From Melghirimyces profundicolus (GTDB lineage: Bacteria; Bacillota; Bacilli; Thermoactinomycetales; DSM-45169), in contig NZ_QBKR01000006.1 in NCBI RefSeq assembly GCF_003054245.1, positions 1 through 64,000 on the forward strand: a stretch of 64,000 bases of DNA, written 5' to 3'. Position numbers and translations under genes: made by a program. The notes under the pieces are model-generated. The model did no database searches. It saw only the letters and a program-made list of their open reading frames with translations, and was not told where the DNA came from. Shown in pieces: positions 1-7,911 of the stretch; the first letter of the stretch is position 1, and each line of letters opens with the position of its first letter.

Positions 1-63
1 TGGCGGCAATTACCGACAGAAGTTGAACTATCCGTTTATGAGTTATTAGACAGATACCGATGA
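1..63 (+). CDS. 3' end of an unidentified plus-strand gene (partial)
   Basis: The first 60 bases read as 20 open codons ending in TGA at 61-63 (last residues ELLDRYR). The gene body lies outside the window. The hairpin at 112-159 would serve as a shared terminator with the gene converging from the right. With only 20 codons visible no family can be named, and a chance open frame is possible. Confidence 0.4.
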   Translation, partial: WRQLPTEVELSVYELLDRYR

Positions 64-111
64 TTTTGGTTGATTTTCCCTAATCAACAGGCCTGGTTAT
101 GTATCCCATTC

Positions 112-159
112 AAAAAACCGCCTTCTTCCCTTTTTATCAAGGGTTAAAGGCGGTTTTCT
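112..159. terminator. Bidirectional intrinsic terminator
   Basis: Perfect 11-bp stem AAAACCGCCTT (114-124) / AAGGCGGTTTT (147-157), A-rich before and T-rich after, so it can act on both strands. It closes the isoaspartyl peptidase gene (minus) and the partial plus-strand gene at the left edge. Confidence 0.8.
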
Positions 160-166
160 TCTTTGG

Positions 167-1186
167 TTATTTTTCATCCTCGGGAGACAGGACGACTTTA
201 AACTCTCCTTTTTTCGTTACATAGCCATAAAACAGAGTCGGTGTGGAATAGGGGGCGGCAAAGTTTCCTTTCCCATCCAACGCGATGACTCCTCCCGTCC
301 CTCCAAGCGGCGGAAGCTTCTCCTTCACCACTTTGCTTGCCGCTTCTTTAACCGACATCTTTTGATATTGAACAAGAGCAGAAATATCCACTGCCGCCGT
401 TCCGCGGATAAACACTTCCCCTTTTCCTGTGGCAGAAACGGCAACACCGTCGTTATTGGCATAGGTTCCTGCTCCGATGATGGGAGAATCACCCACACGA
501 CCCACGGCTTTGTTGGTCAAACCTCCGGTGGAAGTGGCAGCTGCCAGGTTCCCCTTCGGATCCAGAGCAACGGCGCCGACCGTTCCGTGACCGGTTGCTC
601 CAGCCTTCTTTTTCTTCGCTTCCATTAGCGATTTCCACCGCTTCTCCGTGAAGTAGTAGTCTTGAGTGACCATCTTGACGCCATGTTGCATTCCAAACTG
701 ATCCGCGGCATCGCCGGCAAGCATGACATGAGGAGATTCATCCATGATCATGCGAGCCAGGGTAATGGGATTTTTGGCGTGACGAGAACCGGCAACCGCT
801 CCTGCTTGAAGATTTTCTCCGTTCATGATAGAGGCATCCAGTTCATGTTCGGCATCGGTGTTGAAGACGGCTCCCTTTCCGGCATTAAACAAAGGAGAAT
901 CCTCCAAGACCTTCACCGCCGCTTCGACAGCCTGAACACTGGATCCGCCGGAGTCGATCACTTTTTTTCCTTCTTTTAAAGCGGATTTCATCGTTTCTCG
1001 ATATTCGTCTTCCAACTCCTCTGGAACCGTTCCGCCGCCCGCCCCACCATGAATGGCGAAAATAACATCGGACTTGCCTTTTCCGTTAGAGGCAGATACG
1101 TCAGAAATTCCTTGGTTCGCTCCGACGACCATCAGAGAAAGGGCCAACACTCCAACGAGCAAGAGCATATTCCAACGTTTTCTCAT
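167..1186 (-). CDS. Secreted isoaspartyl peptidase / type III L-asparaginase (Ntn hydrolase)
   Basis: 339 aa. Residues 1 to about 24 form a signal peptide (MRKRW basic start, then a hydrophobic LLLVGVLALSLMVV core). The mature part opens with FAIHGGAGG and carries the NAGKGAVFN motif near residue 101. The autocleavage site is GTVGAVALD near 201-209, where Thr202 would become the new N-terminal nucleophile, followed by a conserved STGG at 219-222. The family is made as a precursor that cuts itself into two subunits and hydrolyses beta-aspartyl peptides and L-asparagine. Here the signal peptide places it outside the membrane. The ATG follows GGGAGGG with good spacing. It stands alone with its own terminator. 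Substrate preference between isoaspartyl dipeptides and asparagine cannot be read from sequence. Confidence 0.9.
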   Translation of the reverse strand: MRKRWNMLLLVGVLALSLMVVGANQGISDVSASNGKGKSDVIFAIHGGAGGGTVPEELEDEYRETMKSALKEGKKVIDSGGSSVQAVEAAVKVLEDSPLFNAGKGAVFNTDAEHELDASIMNGENLQAGAVAGSRHAKNPITLARMIMDESPHVMLAGDAADQFGMQHGVKMVTQDYYFTEKRWKSLMEAKKKKAGATGHGTVGAVALDPKGNLAAATSTGGLTNKAVGRVGDSPIIGAGTYANNDGVAVSATGKGEVFIRGTAAVDISALVQYQKMSVKEAASKVVKEKLPPLGGTGGVIALDGKGNFAAPYSTPTLFYGYVTKKGEFKVVLSPEDEK

Positions 1187-1580
1187 CGCACACCCTCCCT
1201 GGATTTTTAAGAAATATCGGTTATTTTTTATTTCGTTTTACCAAGAGAAAAGACCTTCTTTCCTTTGACATTGCTATCGCCGTTTTCGTTAATCCAAGGC
1301 TTCCAATCACCTATAGTGTGTGAATCGAATGGCCTGACCGGCATCCAGATCCGATTCACCGTACCCCATGGCACCAAGGAGATCCACCATCACTTGCTCA
1401 ATTCCAAATAACCATTCAGATCATTTAAAACATTTAGTCCAATGGATTTTGTTTAAACACTATCATTCTTTTACTGTCTTACGTTTTCGTTTGGAAAAAA
1501 CAGACACCGTACACTCATGATGGAACTGTATACTTTATACGGACTGAAAAGATTGTGAAAAACATATCACTGACGACTCC
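1187..1580. other. Intergenic region upstream of the peptidase gene
   Basis: About 390 bases with no convincing gene. It must hold the minus-strand promoter of the isoaspartyl peptidase. An imperfect inverted repeat (GAATCGAATGG ... CCAGATCCGATTC) lies near 1322-1357. No RNA gene or mobile element was recognised. Confidence 0.4.
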
Positions 1581-1607
1581 AAAAAAAAAAAAACGGCACC
1601 CGCCGTT
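1581..1607 (-). terminator. Intrinsic terminator of the formaldehyde-dehydrogenase-type gene
   Basis: On the minus strand the stem AACGGC-GGGT-GCCGTT (1592-1607) is followed by a run of 12 or more T (1581-1593 read on the complement). It lies 37 bases after the stop codon of the dehydrogenase. Confidence 0.8.
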
Positions 1608-1643
1608 CATCGGGGCACCGTGACCCCATGGGCTTTTCGGCTT

Positions 1644-2894
1644 TCAGGCACGCAACGTGGCTTCCGTGTCCACACGCTTGTCCTTCAACACGCCATGGGG
1701 ATCCAGGACGAATTTTCTGGCGGCCCCCCGGTCGAAGTCCTTGTAACCTGCCGGAGCGTCCTCCAACCCGAGAACCGTGGCGTTGACCGCCCGGGCGATG
1801 TCCGCCTTTTCGTTCAGGATGGCCATCATCAACTCCCGGTGGTACTTCATGGCCGGACACTGTCCCGTAACCATGGATTGGGACTTGGACCACCCCAGCC
1901 CGAAACGGATCTTGAGGGTGCCTTCTTTGGCCTCCTCGTCCACCGCCCCGGGATCCCCGGTCACGTACAGACCGGGAATGCCCAGAGAGCCTCCGGCACG
2001 CGCCACATCCATGATCGAATTAAGAACGGTGGCGGGGGCCTCTTCCACGGATCCGGCCCCGTGGCCCCGGGCTTCAAAACCCACGCAATCAACGGCGCAA
2101 TCCACTTCGGGGACTCCCAGAATCTCGTGGATCTGCTCCTTGATGTCCCCCTTGCTCACGTCCACGGTTTCGCATCCGAAACTGCGGGCTTGGACCAGCC
2201 GCTCTTCGTTCAGATCGCCGACAATCACCGCCGCCGCCCCCAGAAGTTGGGCTGAATGGGCCGCCGCCAGACCGACCGGCCCGGCCCCGGCGATATACAC
2301 GGTGGAACCGACGGTCACCCCGGCACTCACCACTCCGTGGTACCCCGTCGGGAAGATGTCGGACAGCATGGTCAGATCGAGGAGTTTCTCCATGGCCTGA
2401 TCCCGGTCGGGAAATCGGAGCAGATTGAAATCGGCGTAGGGAACCATGACATAGTCCGCCTGACCGCCCCGCCAACCGCCCATCCCCACATAACCGTAAG
2501 CACCGCCCGGTTTTTCCGGATTGACATGGAGGCAGACATCGGTATGGCGTTCCTTGCAGTTGCGGCATCTTCCGCAGGCGACGTTGAAGGGAACGGAGAC
2601 GAGGTCCCCCACCTGGATGAATTCCACGTCCCGGCCTTTCTCCACCACTTCTCCCGTGATCTCATGGCCCAGCGTCAACCCTTCCGGCGCCTCCGTCCGG
2701 CCCCGGACCATATGCTGGTCGCTGCCGCAGATGTTGGTCGCCAGCACCTTCAGGATGACCCCGTGTTCACACTTGCGGCCCGCATTGTCCGGATGAACTC
2801 CCGGACCGTCCGGCAGGACCAACTCCGGATACTCCATGGATTGGACTTCCACTTCCCCCGGTCCCAGGTACACGACGGCTCGGTTTCCCGGCAT
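1644..2894 (-). CDS. Zinc-dependent dehydrogenase, glutathione-independent formaldehyde dehydrogenase type
   Basis: 416 aa medium-chain dehydrogenase. Catalytic zinc ligands are visible as Cys56 in NICGSDQH and His77-Glu78 in LGHE. The structural zinc lobe is CGRCRNC with Cys107, Cys110, Cys113 and Cys121. The Rossmann nucleotide site is AGAGPVGLAA near residue 203. The length and the insertion around residues 122-180 match the Pseudomonas putida glutathione-independent formaldehyde dehydrogenase group rather than ordinary 340-350 aa alcohol dehydrogenases. That group oxidises aldehydes with tightly bound NAD, so formaldehyde dismutase activity is also possible. The start is fixed by AAAAAGGAGG eight bases before ATG. 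It sits downstream of a truncated adaA methyl-transfer sensor, which would fit a C1/alkylation stress context (inference). Confidence 0.88.
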   Translation of the reverse strand: MPGNRAVVYLGPGEVEVQSMEYPELVLPDGPGVHPDNAGRKCEHGVILKVLATNICGSDQHMVRGRTEAPEGLTLGHEITGEVVEKGRDVEFIQVGDLVSVPFNVACGRCRNCKERHTDVCLHVNPEKPGGAYGYVGMGGWRGGQADYVMVPYADFNLLRFPDRDQAMEKLLDLTMLSDIFPTGYHGVVSAGVTVGSTVYIAGAGPVGLAAAHSAQLLGAAAVIVGDLNEERLVQARSFGCETVDVSKGDIKEQIHEILGVPEVDCAVDCVGFEARGHGAGSVEEAPATVLNSIMDVARAGGSLGIPGLYVTGDPGAVDEEAKEGTLKIRFGLGWSKSQSMVTGQCPAMKYHRELMMAILNEKADIARAVNATVLGLEDAPAGYKDFDRGAARKFVLDPHGVLKDKRVDTEATLRA

Positions 2895-3259
2895 GCTTCA
2901 TTCCTCCTTTTTAGCTCGTCTACCCATCTCGTTACCCGGGTACCCAGATACTCAAACGGAATTTTTGGAATGTTTATTCACTCAAAGCCCTGTCACAGGA
3001 GCTCTTTGTCTATGTATCCGATGGCAGTGGCCCATCGACCGGTCCTCCGTCGGAAGGGGCCCCCGCCCGCCAACCTCACCACTCCCCGGAACAGACCGAG
3101 AAGGGTCACTTCCCAGCCTTGAACCAGATCTTCCTTCAACAGATTCCTCCAGCCTGCCACCGACGGGGTTAATATGACTGAACAAAAAAAACAATCGATC
3201 CGAAATTGAACAACCCTTGCTACCCTGAGCCTCCTGCCGGATCCTATCCGGCATCTTTG
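2895..3259. other. Intergenic region upstream of the formaldehyde-dehydrogenase gene
   Basis: 365 bases between the adaA remnant and the dehydrogenase. It holds the dehydrogenase promoter region and a palindromic GTTACCCGGGTACCC near 2931-2945 that could be an operator. Several frames stay open because of base composition; a minus-strand frame of about 50 codons ending IGYIDKELL was examined but has no clear start or known family. Confidence 0.35.
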
Positions 3260-3628
3260 TCATTGAGCATTTTGCAACAATCGTTGCAAGTAACCCGGAC
3301 TGATTCCCACACTCTCAGAGAGTTTCTGCAGGGTCCATGCTTGATCATATTCGCTTTCCAACAGGCCCTTCACTTCGCGGATGACTTCCTCATGAGGATG
3401 GTACGTGCGTTGATGAAGATCTGGACGGCACCTTTTGCATGGTCGGTAATTGGAACGAATGGCATCTTTTATCCGAAAAAAGAATGTTACATTTTCTTTC
3501 TTTGGGGTTTTGGATTTGCAAGAAGGGCAGCAAAAGATTCCTGTCGTCTTCACCGCATAATAAAAGGATCCGTCATACGTTTGATCACATTGAACCACTG
3601 CCTGCCATAACTTTTCCGGTTTTTTCAT
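3260..3628 (-). pseudogene. adaA: Truncated AdaA: methylphosphotriester-DNA zinc-thiolate domain plus half an AraC domain
   Basis: 122 aa from the ATG of MKKPEKLW. Residues 8-70 are a complete N-Ada zinc domain: TGIFC33, PSC37, then RPC64 and C67, the four cysteines that in Ada bind zinc and take methyl groups from DNA phosphotriesters. Residues 98-120 are the first helix-turn-helix of an AraC domain (TLQKLSESVGISPGYLQRL). The reading then stops at once. Bacillus AdaA is about 210 aa and continues with a second helix-turn-helix, and no matching continuation was found in the other frames downstream. So this looks 3'-truncated and probably cannot bind DNA normally, although the zinc domain could still fold. 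A repeat element lies 16 bases upstream of the start. Confidence 0.7.
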
Positions 3629-3643
3629 CCAGATCACTTCCTG

Positions 3644-4054
3644 GAAGTATTGTGAAAAAGTGAGCGGCAGCATTTACCCAAAGCCGCTCCGGTTGCACTC
3701 ACAGAGCACAAGTCTCGCCTGGGGTCGCTTCTCTACCCGGTCTCGCTATGCACTCACAGAGCACAAGTCTCGCCTGGGGTCGCTTCTCTACCCGGTCTCG
3801 CTATGCACTCACAGAGCACAAGTCTCGCCTGGGGTCGCTTACGCTCCCCGGTCTCGCTATGCTGTCCCGCAGGGATGGATAGCACTTGTCCGCTCCGAAT
3901 CTTCCTGCTGCGGGCAGGGGCCAACGCCTGCGGATGCAACACAGAGAAGCCCCTGAACGCCCTTGCTGGCTGATTCTCCGCCGGGCAGGACAGCAACATG
4001 TTTCGGGTAAACGCTTCCCTTCTTCTGAGCCTGACCATCCATCACAACGCTTCT
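3644..4054 (+). repeat. Long copy A of the AGAAGCGTTGTGA repeat family (MITE-like)
   Basis: The left end GAAGTATTGTGAAAAAG is slightly altered; the right end is ATCACAACGCTTCT. The body runs through AGCGGCAGCATTTACCC, then three tandem 55-bp units beginning CACTCACAGAGCACAAG (about 3696-3860), then a unique core with CTGCTGCGGGCAGGGG, then GGGTAAACGCTTCCC and a right arm with CTTCTTCTGAGCCTGACC. It fills the whole space between the adaA remnant and the permease stop codon. It encodes no convincing protein. Confidence 0.8.
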
Positions 4055-4057
4055 GGA

Positions 4058-5324
4058 TTACATATTACTTTGTTTGAGGGCCTTTCTGCTCCTGGTTGTT
4101 TTTTTATACAAGAAATACAGACCGCTGACCAAAATCGGAACGCTAAGGTACAGACCGAGGAAAGGGACAAACAAACTGAGGATGATCAGGGAAAATCAAA
4201 CCACTCAGCCAAACGGGAGAGCTCTTTTCGTAAAGCTGAAGAGCTGCCATCATAGAAAGTATATAAACGACTATGCCCAAGGAGTTCGGAATAAACAGCA
4301 ATTGGGTGAAATGGATCCCAAGCCCCGTGGTTATAATCACCCCGGAAAAAGCAAAGAGGATCACCAGCCAAACGACCCGAGTGGGGGTTTCTGTGTGCGG
4401 ATTCAAGTAATGAAAGAAAGACGGAAAGGCTTGATCCCGGCTCAGTGCATAGCCCAGTTGCGTCAAACTGGCAACAAAGGCATTGACTGTTCCTGTACAT
4501 ATGATAAACGCCAATATGGCAGTGATTAACTGCGCCTCAAATCCTAATAACCGGTTCACCATCACCCCGATCGGTGAAGAATCCCTTTCCAAGTTGCCAT
4601 ACGTTCGGCTGCCGATGGTGATAAAACTGAGCAACAGAAAGACAACCCCAATAACTGAAGCACTGATGAGAGTGCTGTGGACCACGTTTTTTTCAGGATT
4701 CTTAAACCGGTGTGATAAGCTGCATATTGCTTCCCAGCCAAAAAACGACCAAAAAATCATGATCACTGCTGTTCCAATCGGATACCAACCCTTGGGTGCA
4801 AAAGGCTTGAAATTCCCCCATTGAACAAAGGGCAACGAAACCACCATCGCCACAAATAACACAGCCAGCAGCATTGTGCTCAGAACGAGAGAAAGTTTCC
4901 CACTCACTCTGATCCCGTAGTGATTGGATACCCCGCCAATCAATAAAATCACACACGCAATCCCCGCAATTTGAAAAGAAGACCATTTAAAAGCAATCCC
5001 GATATAGCCGGCCCCCGTTAATGATACGATGATCTGGCCAACCGCCGCTGTGATGAAATAAAACCAGCCGACAAGGTTTCCGGGATGTTCACCAAAAGCC
5101 ATGCGAACAAAAGCGGCGGCTCCCCCTGCATCTGGATAAGAGCGGGACAACACTGCAAATGTATAGGCTAAAGGAAAGCTGAAGGCGATCATGATCGCCC
5201 AGGAAACAATGGATGCAGGTCCTGCCACAGAGGCCGTGCTTGATGACAAAAACAAAATACCGGAACCCAGGATGGCCGCGATGTATAAGGCAATCGCCTG
5301 AGGCAAATTCATCGATTGGCTCAT
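4058..5324 (-). pseudogene. APC-family amino-acid permease (YjeH-like), frameshifted near the C-terminus
   Basis: The intact frame gives 393 aa (stop at 4143) with about eleven hydrophobic segments, starting at ATG after GGGGGA. The N-terminal IAAILGSGILFLSS is the typical first helix with the unwound GSG segment of APC transporters. The nearest family by memory is YjeH, an exporter of methionine and branched-chain amino acids. The last 16 residues are polar and unlike a permease tail. Dropping one base in the GGG run at 4189-4191 joins the frame to another membrane helix (LFVPFLGLYLSVPILVSGL) and a basic tail ending at a stop at 4058, three bases from repeat copy A. The gene is therefore either recently broken in its last helix or carries a sequencing error. 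Confidence 0.75.
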
Positions 5325-5338
5325 TTATAAGTCCCCCT

Positions 5339-5408
5339 ACAAGCGTTGTGATTTCATGTTCGTTTCGAGAAAAGGAAATGCTGCCGCTCACTTTTTCACA
5401 ACGTTTCT
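5339..5408 (-). repeat. Short copy B of the AGAAGCGTTGTGA repeat family (inverted, ends only)
   Basis: 70 bases: ACAAGCGTTGTGA at one side, TCACAACGTTTCT at the other. Between them the right arm (ATTTCATGTTCGTTTCGAG) is fused directly to the left arm (AAATGCTGCCGCTCAC). All internal sequence including the 55-bp units is missing. It lies in the promoter region of the permease, so it may influence that gene. Confidence 0.75.
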
Positions 5409-5562
5409 ACTGATTTCATTTTATTTTTTGTATACCATTGATCCTCATGAAAATCGTCTGCATTTTTTGCTATGTAATTTTAAGATAGGGCTTTTTTTTG
5501 AACCCCGGCCGGAAGCCAAAGGGGCAGGCCAGAGGGGAGGCCAGCGGGCGATGGATGCCACC

Positions 5563-5602
5563 ATAAAAACACCGCTTGGTCCCAAGGATCAAGCGGTGTT
5601 CC
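5563..5602 (-). terminator. Intrinsic terminator of the S15 peptidase gene
   Basis: Perfect 11-bp stem AACACCGCTTG (5568-5578) / CAAGCGGTGTT (5590-5600), followed on the minus strand by TTTTTA. It lies 36 bases after the peptidase stop. Confidence 0.85.
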
Positions 5603-5637
5603 GATGTTCACAGCAGTCAACCTGTCTTTAATCAGCT

Positions 5638-7608
5638 TTATTCGGCTCGGCCGACCGTGGCGGCTCCTTTCAGCAGGTTGGCACCGCCGACGATGGGGAG
5701 CGTGATCTGGCTCCGCCCTGGTGTGATCGTGATACCGGTGCTCTCCGACGGACGAAGGGTGTAGTCATGATCGGAGGAGATCAGGACGACCCCGATCCGA
5801 TGGCCGGGTTTAAACACGTAGTCCTCCGGCTGAAGGTCCCAGCGGAAAGTGTATTCTTTTCCCGGAACCACCGGTTCCGAACGGGAAGCGTCATGACGAT
5901 TCTGCGGGTCCAACCAGCCCCGGGTCACAATCTCGAAGGGTCGGGTATGAGTCTGATGCCGGTAAAGGTTCGTACACCCTTCGTCCTCTGGAATCCCCTC
6001 TCCGTAACAAACCCGCTCACCGGTCTTTTCAAGTCCCGCTTCATAATCGACCCGGGTGTCGGTGCCGTAGTCGACCAGCAGGGCGGTCAGATTGGCCGCC
6101 GGCTTATTGATGCTGGCCCGGATACGGATCTCCGGGGTTCCGCTGATCCGGACCCCCTCGTTCAATTCTTCCGTCAGGTAGACGAGCCGGTGCGGGGATT
6201 CCGACATCGGGTTTGCCGCCAGGTGCTCCGCCGTAATCGAGGCCTCATCCGTCCATTTCTCCGTTGCCAGGGGAGAGCCGGAAACGGGATGGAGGCGAAG
6301 AGAACCCGGTTCCCCACCGTCACCGGCTGCCAGATGGAGCCGAGTGGAACGGACGGCTGGATCGGGCCAGTTCCGGTGCTGCTCCCATTCACCGGGAGCC
6401 CGCTCGATATCAGCCATCGGTTCGTTCATGATCCCGTTGTCCACTCCGTACAGCCAGTGGTCAAACCAGCGGTTCAACGTGATCATCCATGCTTCATGCC
6501 GCATATAAAAGGGGTTTAGGTGCGCCCCCCGATGGAGCCAAATTTTACGGGAAACCCCGTATTTGGACAAGGCCTCCCACCACCGGGCCACATGTTTGGT
6601 TTTCACGTTCCAGTCATTCAGCCCGTGAACGGCAAAGACGCTGGCCCGGATATTCTTCGCATCCTTGACGTAATCCCGCTCTTCCCAGAAATCGTTGTAA
6701 TCACCGGTGGCCCGATCCTGCTCCCGAGTCAGCTCATCGATCACGTCGGCGCAGGTTGCCGGTTTTTCCCGTGTCAGGACCACTTTGGCCAAGGCATCGG
6801 TATCCTCTCCTTGGTAACCCCCCGGTGCCACCACTGCCCCGTTGGCTCGGTAATAATCGTACCAGCTGCTGATGGCGGCGATGGGCACAATCGTCTTCAG
6901 CCCTTCGACACCGGTGGAAGCCACTGCATTGGGCAAGGTCCCGTTATAGGAAACCCCGATCATGCCGGTCTCCCCCGTCGACCAGTCCGCCGTCACTGAT
7001 TCCCCGTCGACCGTGAACGCCCGGGCCCGACCGTTCAGCCAGTCGATCACCGCCCGGGTGGCCGTCACTTCGTTCTCGCCGCCGGAAGTTGGACAACCCG
7101 TGGACCGGCCGGTGCCCGGTCCCTCGGCCAGAACAACCGCATAGCCGCGCGGTACGAAGTAATTATCATAGTAGCCCGGAAAACGCTTGGGGCCCTCGTT
7201 GTCGGTGTTCCCCGTTTCAGTTGCCCCGACCTGGGGTCTCCCGCCCTTGCCTTCGACGGGGTTGAGTTCCACGTCGACATCGTGAAATTCGATCTGATTC
7301 AACCCCGCCCGGTAAGGACTCATCTCATAAATCACCGGTACCTTCAACCCGTTTTCCGTCTCCTTTGGACGGATGATATCGGCGGCGATTCGGTCTTTTT
7401 CCCCATCCCCGTCACTGTCCATCGGTGCCTCAACATATACGGTCTCACGGACTGCCTCTTTGTAGGAGAAAACGGGCTGGGTCATCCCGTCCTCCACCTC
7501 GATGTCCCTCCTCGTTTCTCCTTCGGCGGTGACGAACGTATTCGCTCCCATCAGCGGAGAAAGAGAAAGGACAAAAGCCAAAATCACTGTCCATCCCTTG
7601 TTCTTCAA
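5638..7608 (-). CDS. Secreted Xaa-Pro dipeptidyl-peptidase-like serine hydrolase (S15 family)
   Basis: 656 aa with a signal peptide (residues 1-28, cleaving near VTAEG). The alpha/beta-hydrolase core includes the nucleophile elbow GVSYNG with Ser220, the acid region VFAVHGLNDWNV and the histidine region LHRGAHLNP. A C-terminal beta-sandwich of the PepX_C/CocE type follows (from about residue 430). The family removes N-terminal X-Pro dipeptides, and relatives act as esterases. A calcium-like DSDGDGEKD loop is visible near residues 64-72. The start is TTG, chosen because AAGGAGGGG sits just upstream and the signal peptide begins there. It adjoins another secreted peptidase gene, suggesting extracellular protein use. 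Confidence 0.88.
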   Translation of the reverse strand: MKNKGWTVILAFVLSLSPLMGANTFVTAEGETRRDIEVEDGMTQPVFSYKEAVRETVYVEAPMDSDGDGEKDRIAADIIRPKETENGLKVPVIYEMSPYRAGLNQIEFHDVDVELNPVEGKGGRPQVGATETGNTDNEGPKRFPGYYDNYFVPRGYAVVLAEGPGTGRSTGCPTSGGENEVTATRAVIDWLNGRARAFTVDGESVTADWSTGETGMIGVSYNGTLPNAVASTGVEGLKTIVPIAAISSWYDYYRANGAVVAPGGYQGEDTDALAKVVLTREKPATCADVIDELTREQDRATGDYNDFWEERDYVKDAKNIRASVFAVHGLNDWNVKTKHVARWWEALSKYGVSRKIWLHRGAHLNPFYMRHEAWMITLNRWFDHWLYGVDNGIMNEPMADIERAPGEWEQHRNWPDPAVRSTRLHLAAGDGGEPGSLRLHPVSGSPLATEKWTDEASITAEHLAANPMSESPHRLVYLTEELNEGVRISGTPEIRIRASINKPAANLTALLVDYGTDTRVDYEAGLEKTGERVCYGEGIPEDEGCTNLYRHQTHTRPFEIVTRGWLDPQNRHDASRSEPVVPGKEYTFRWDLQPEDYVFKPGHRIGVVLISSDHDYTLRPSESTGITITPGRSQITLPIVGGANLLKGAATVGRAE

Positions 7609-7835
7609 ACCGTTCCCCTCCTTCTTGATCGGGGGATTGGTCGGTTCCCCATCCTCCCTCCTTAAAAGATATCATATTATTTTGCCTATTTTTACTATAA
7701 TGGCATCTCATTACTAATTAGGGGGACTGAAGCATAAGTGCCTAAAGCCAGTTATTGGGTATATATCCCTTATGCAGATCATTCAGTTACCCCTAACAGC
7801 TCCATCAGGGGTGGAGGTGGGGAAGGCATCCAAAA

Positions 7836-7880
7836 ATACAAACCTAGCGAAATCAGCAAATGGACCGCTAGGTTTGTAAG
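7836..7880 (-). terminator. Intrinsic terminator of the carboxypeptidase T gene
   Basis: 12-bp perfect stem ACAAACCTAGCG / CGCTAGGTTTGT (arms near 7838-7849 and 7866-7878), with TATTTTTGG following on the minus strand. It lies about 30 bases after the stop. Confidence 0.8.
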
Positions 7881-7911
7881 CAAAGGTAAATATATTCTCT
7901 TTCGCTTTCGA

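Noticed and set aside
2991-3180. Minus-strand frame of about 50 codons ending IGYIDKELL between adaA and the dehydrogenase
   Set aside because: No start codon with a ribosome site and no recognisable family; other frames there are open too because of base composition.
3660-3956. Open frames across repeat copies A, C and D that look like small repeated proteins (HSQSTSLAW-type products)
   Set aside because: They exist in several frames and both strands because the 55-bp unit is not a multiple of three, have no ribosome sites and lack conservation between copies at the protein level.
3650-4054. Tandem 55-bp units considered as a CRISPR array
   Set aside because: Units are directly adjacent, with no unique spacers of constant length and no cas genes nearby; the repeats are part of an element with terminal inverted repeats.
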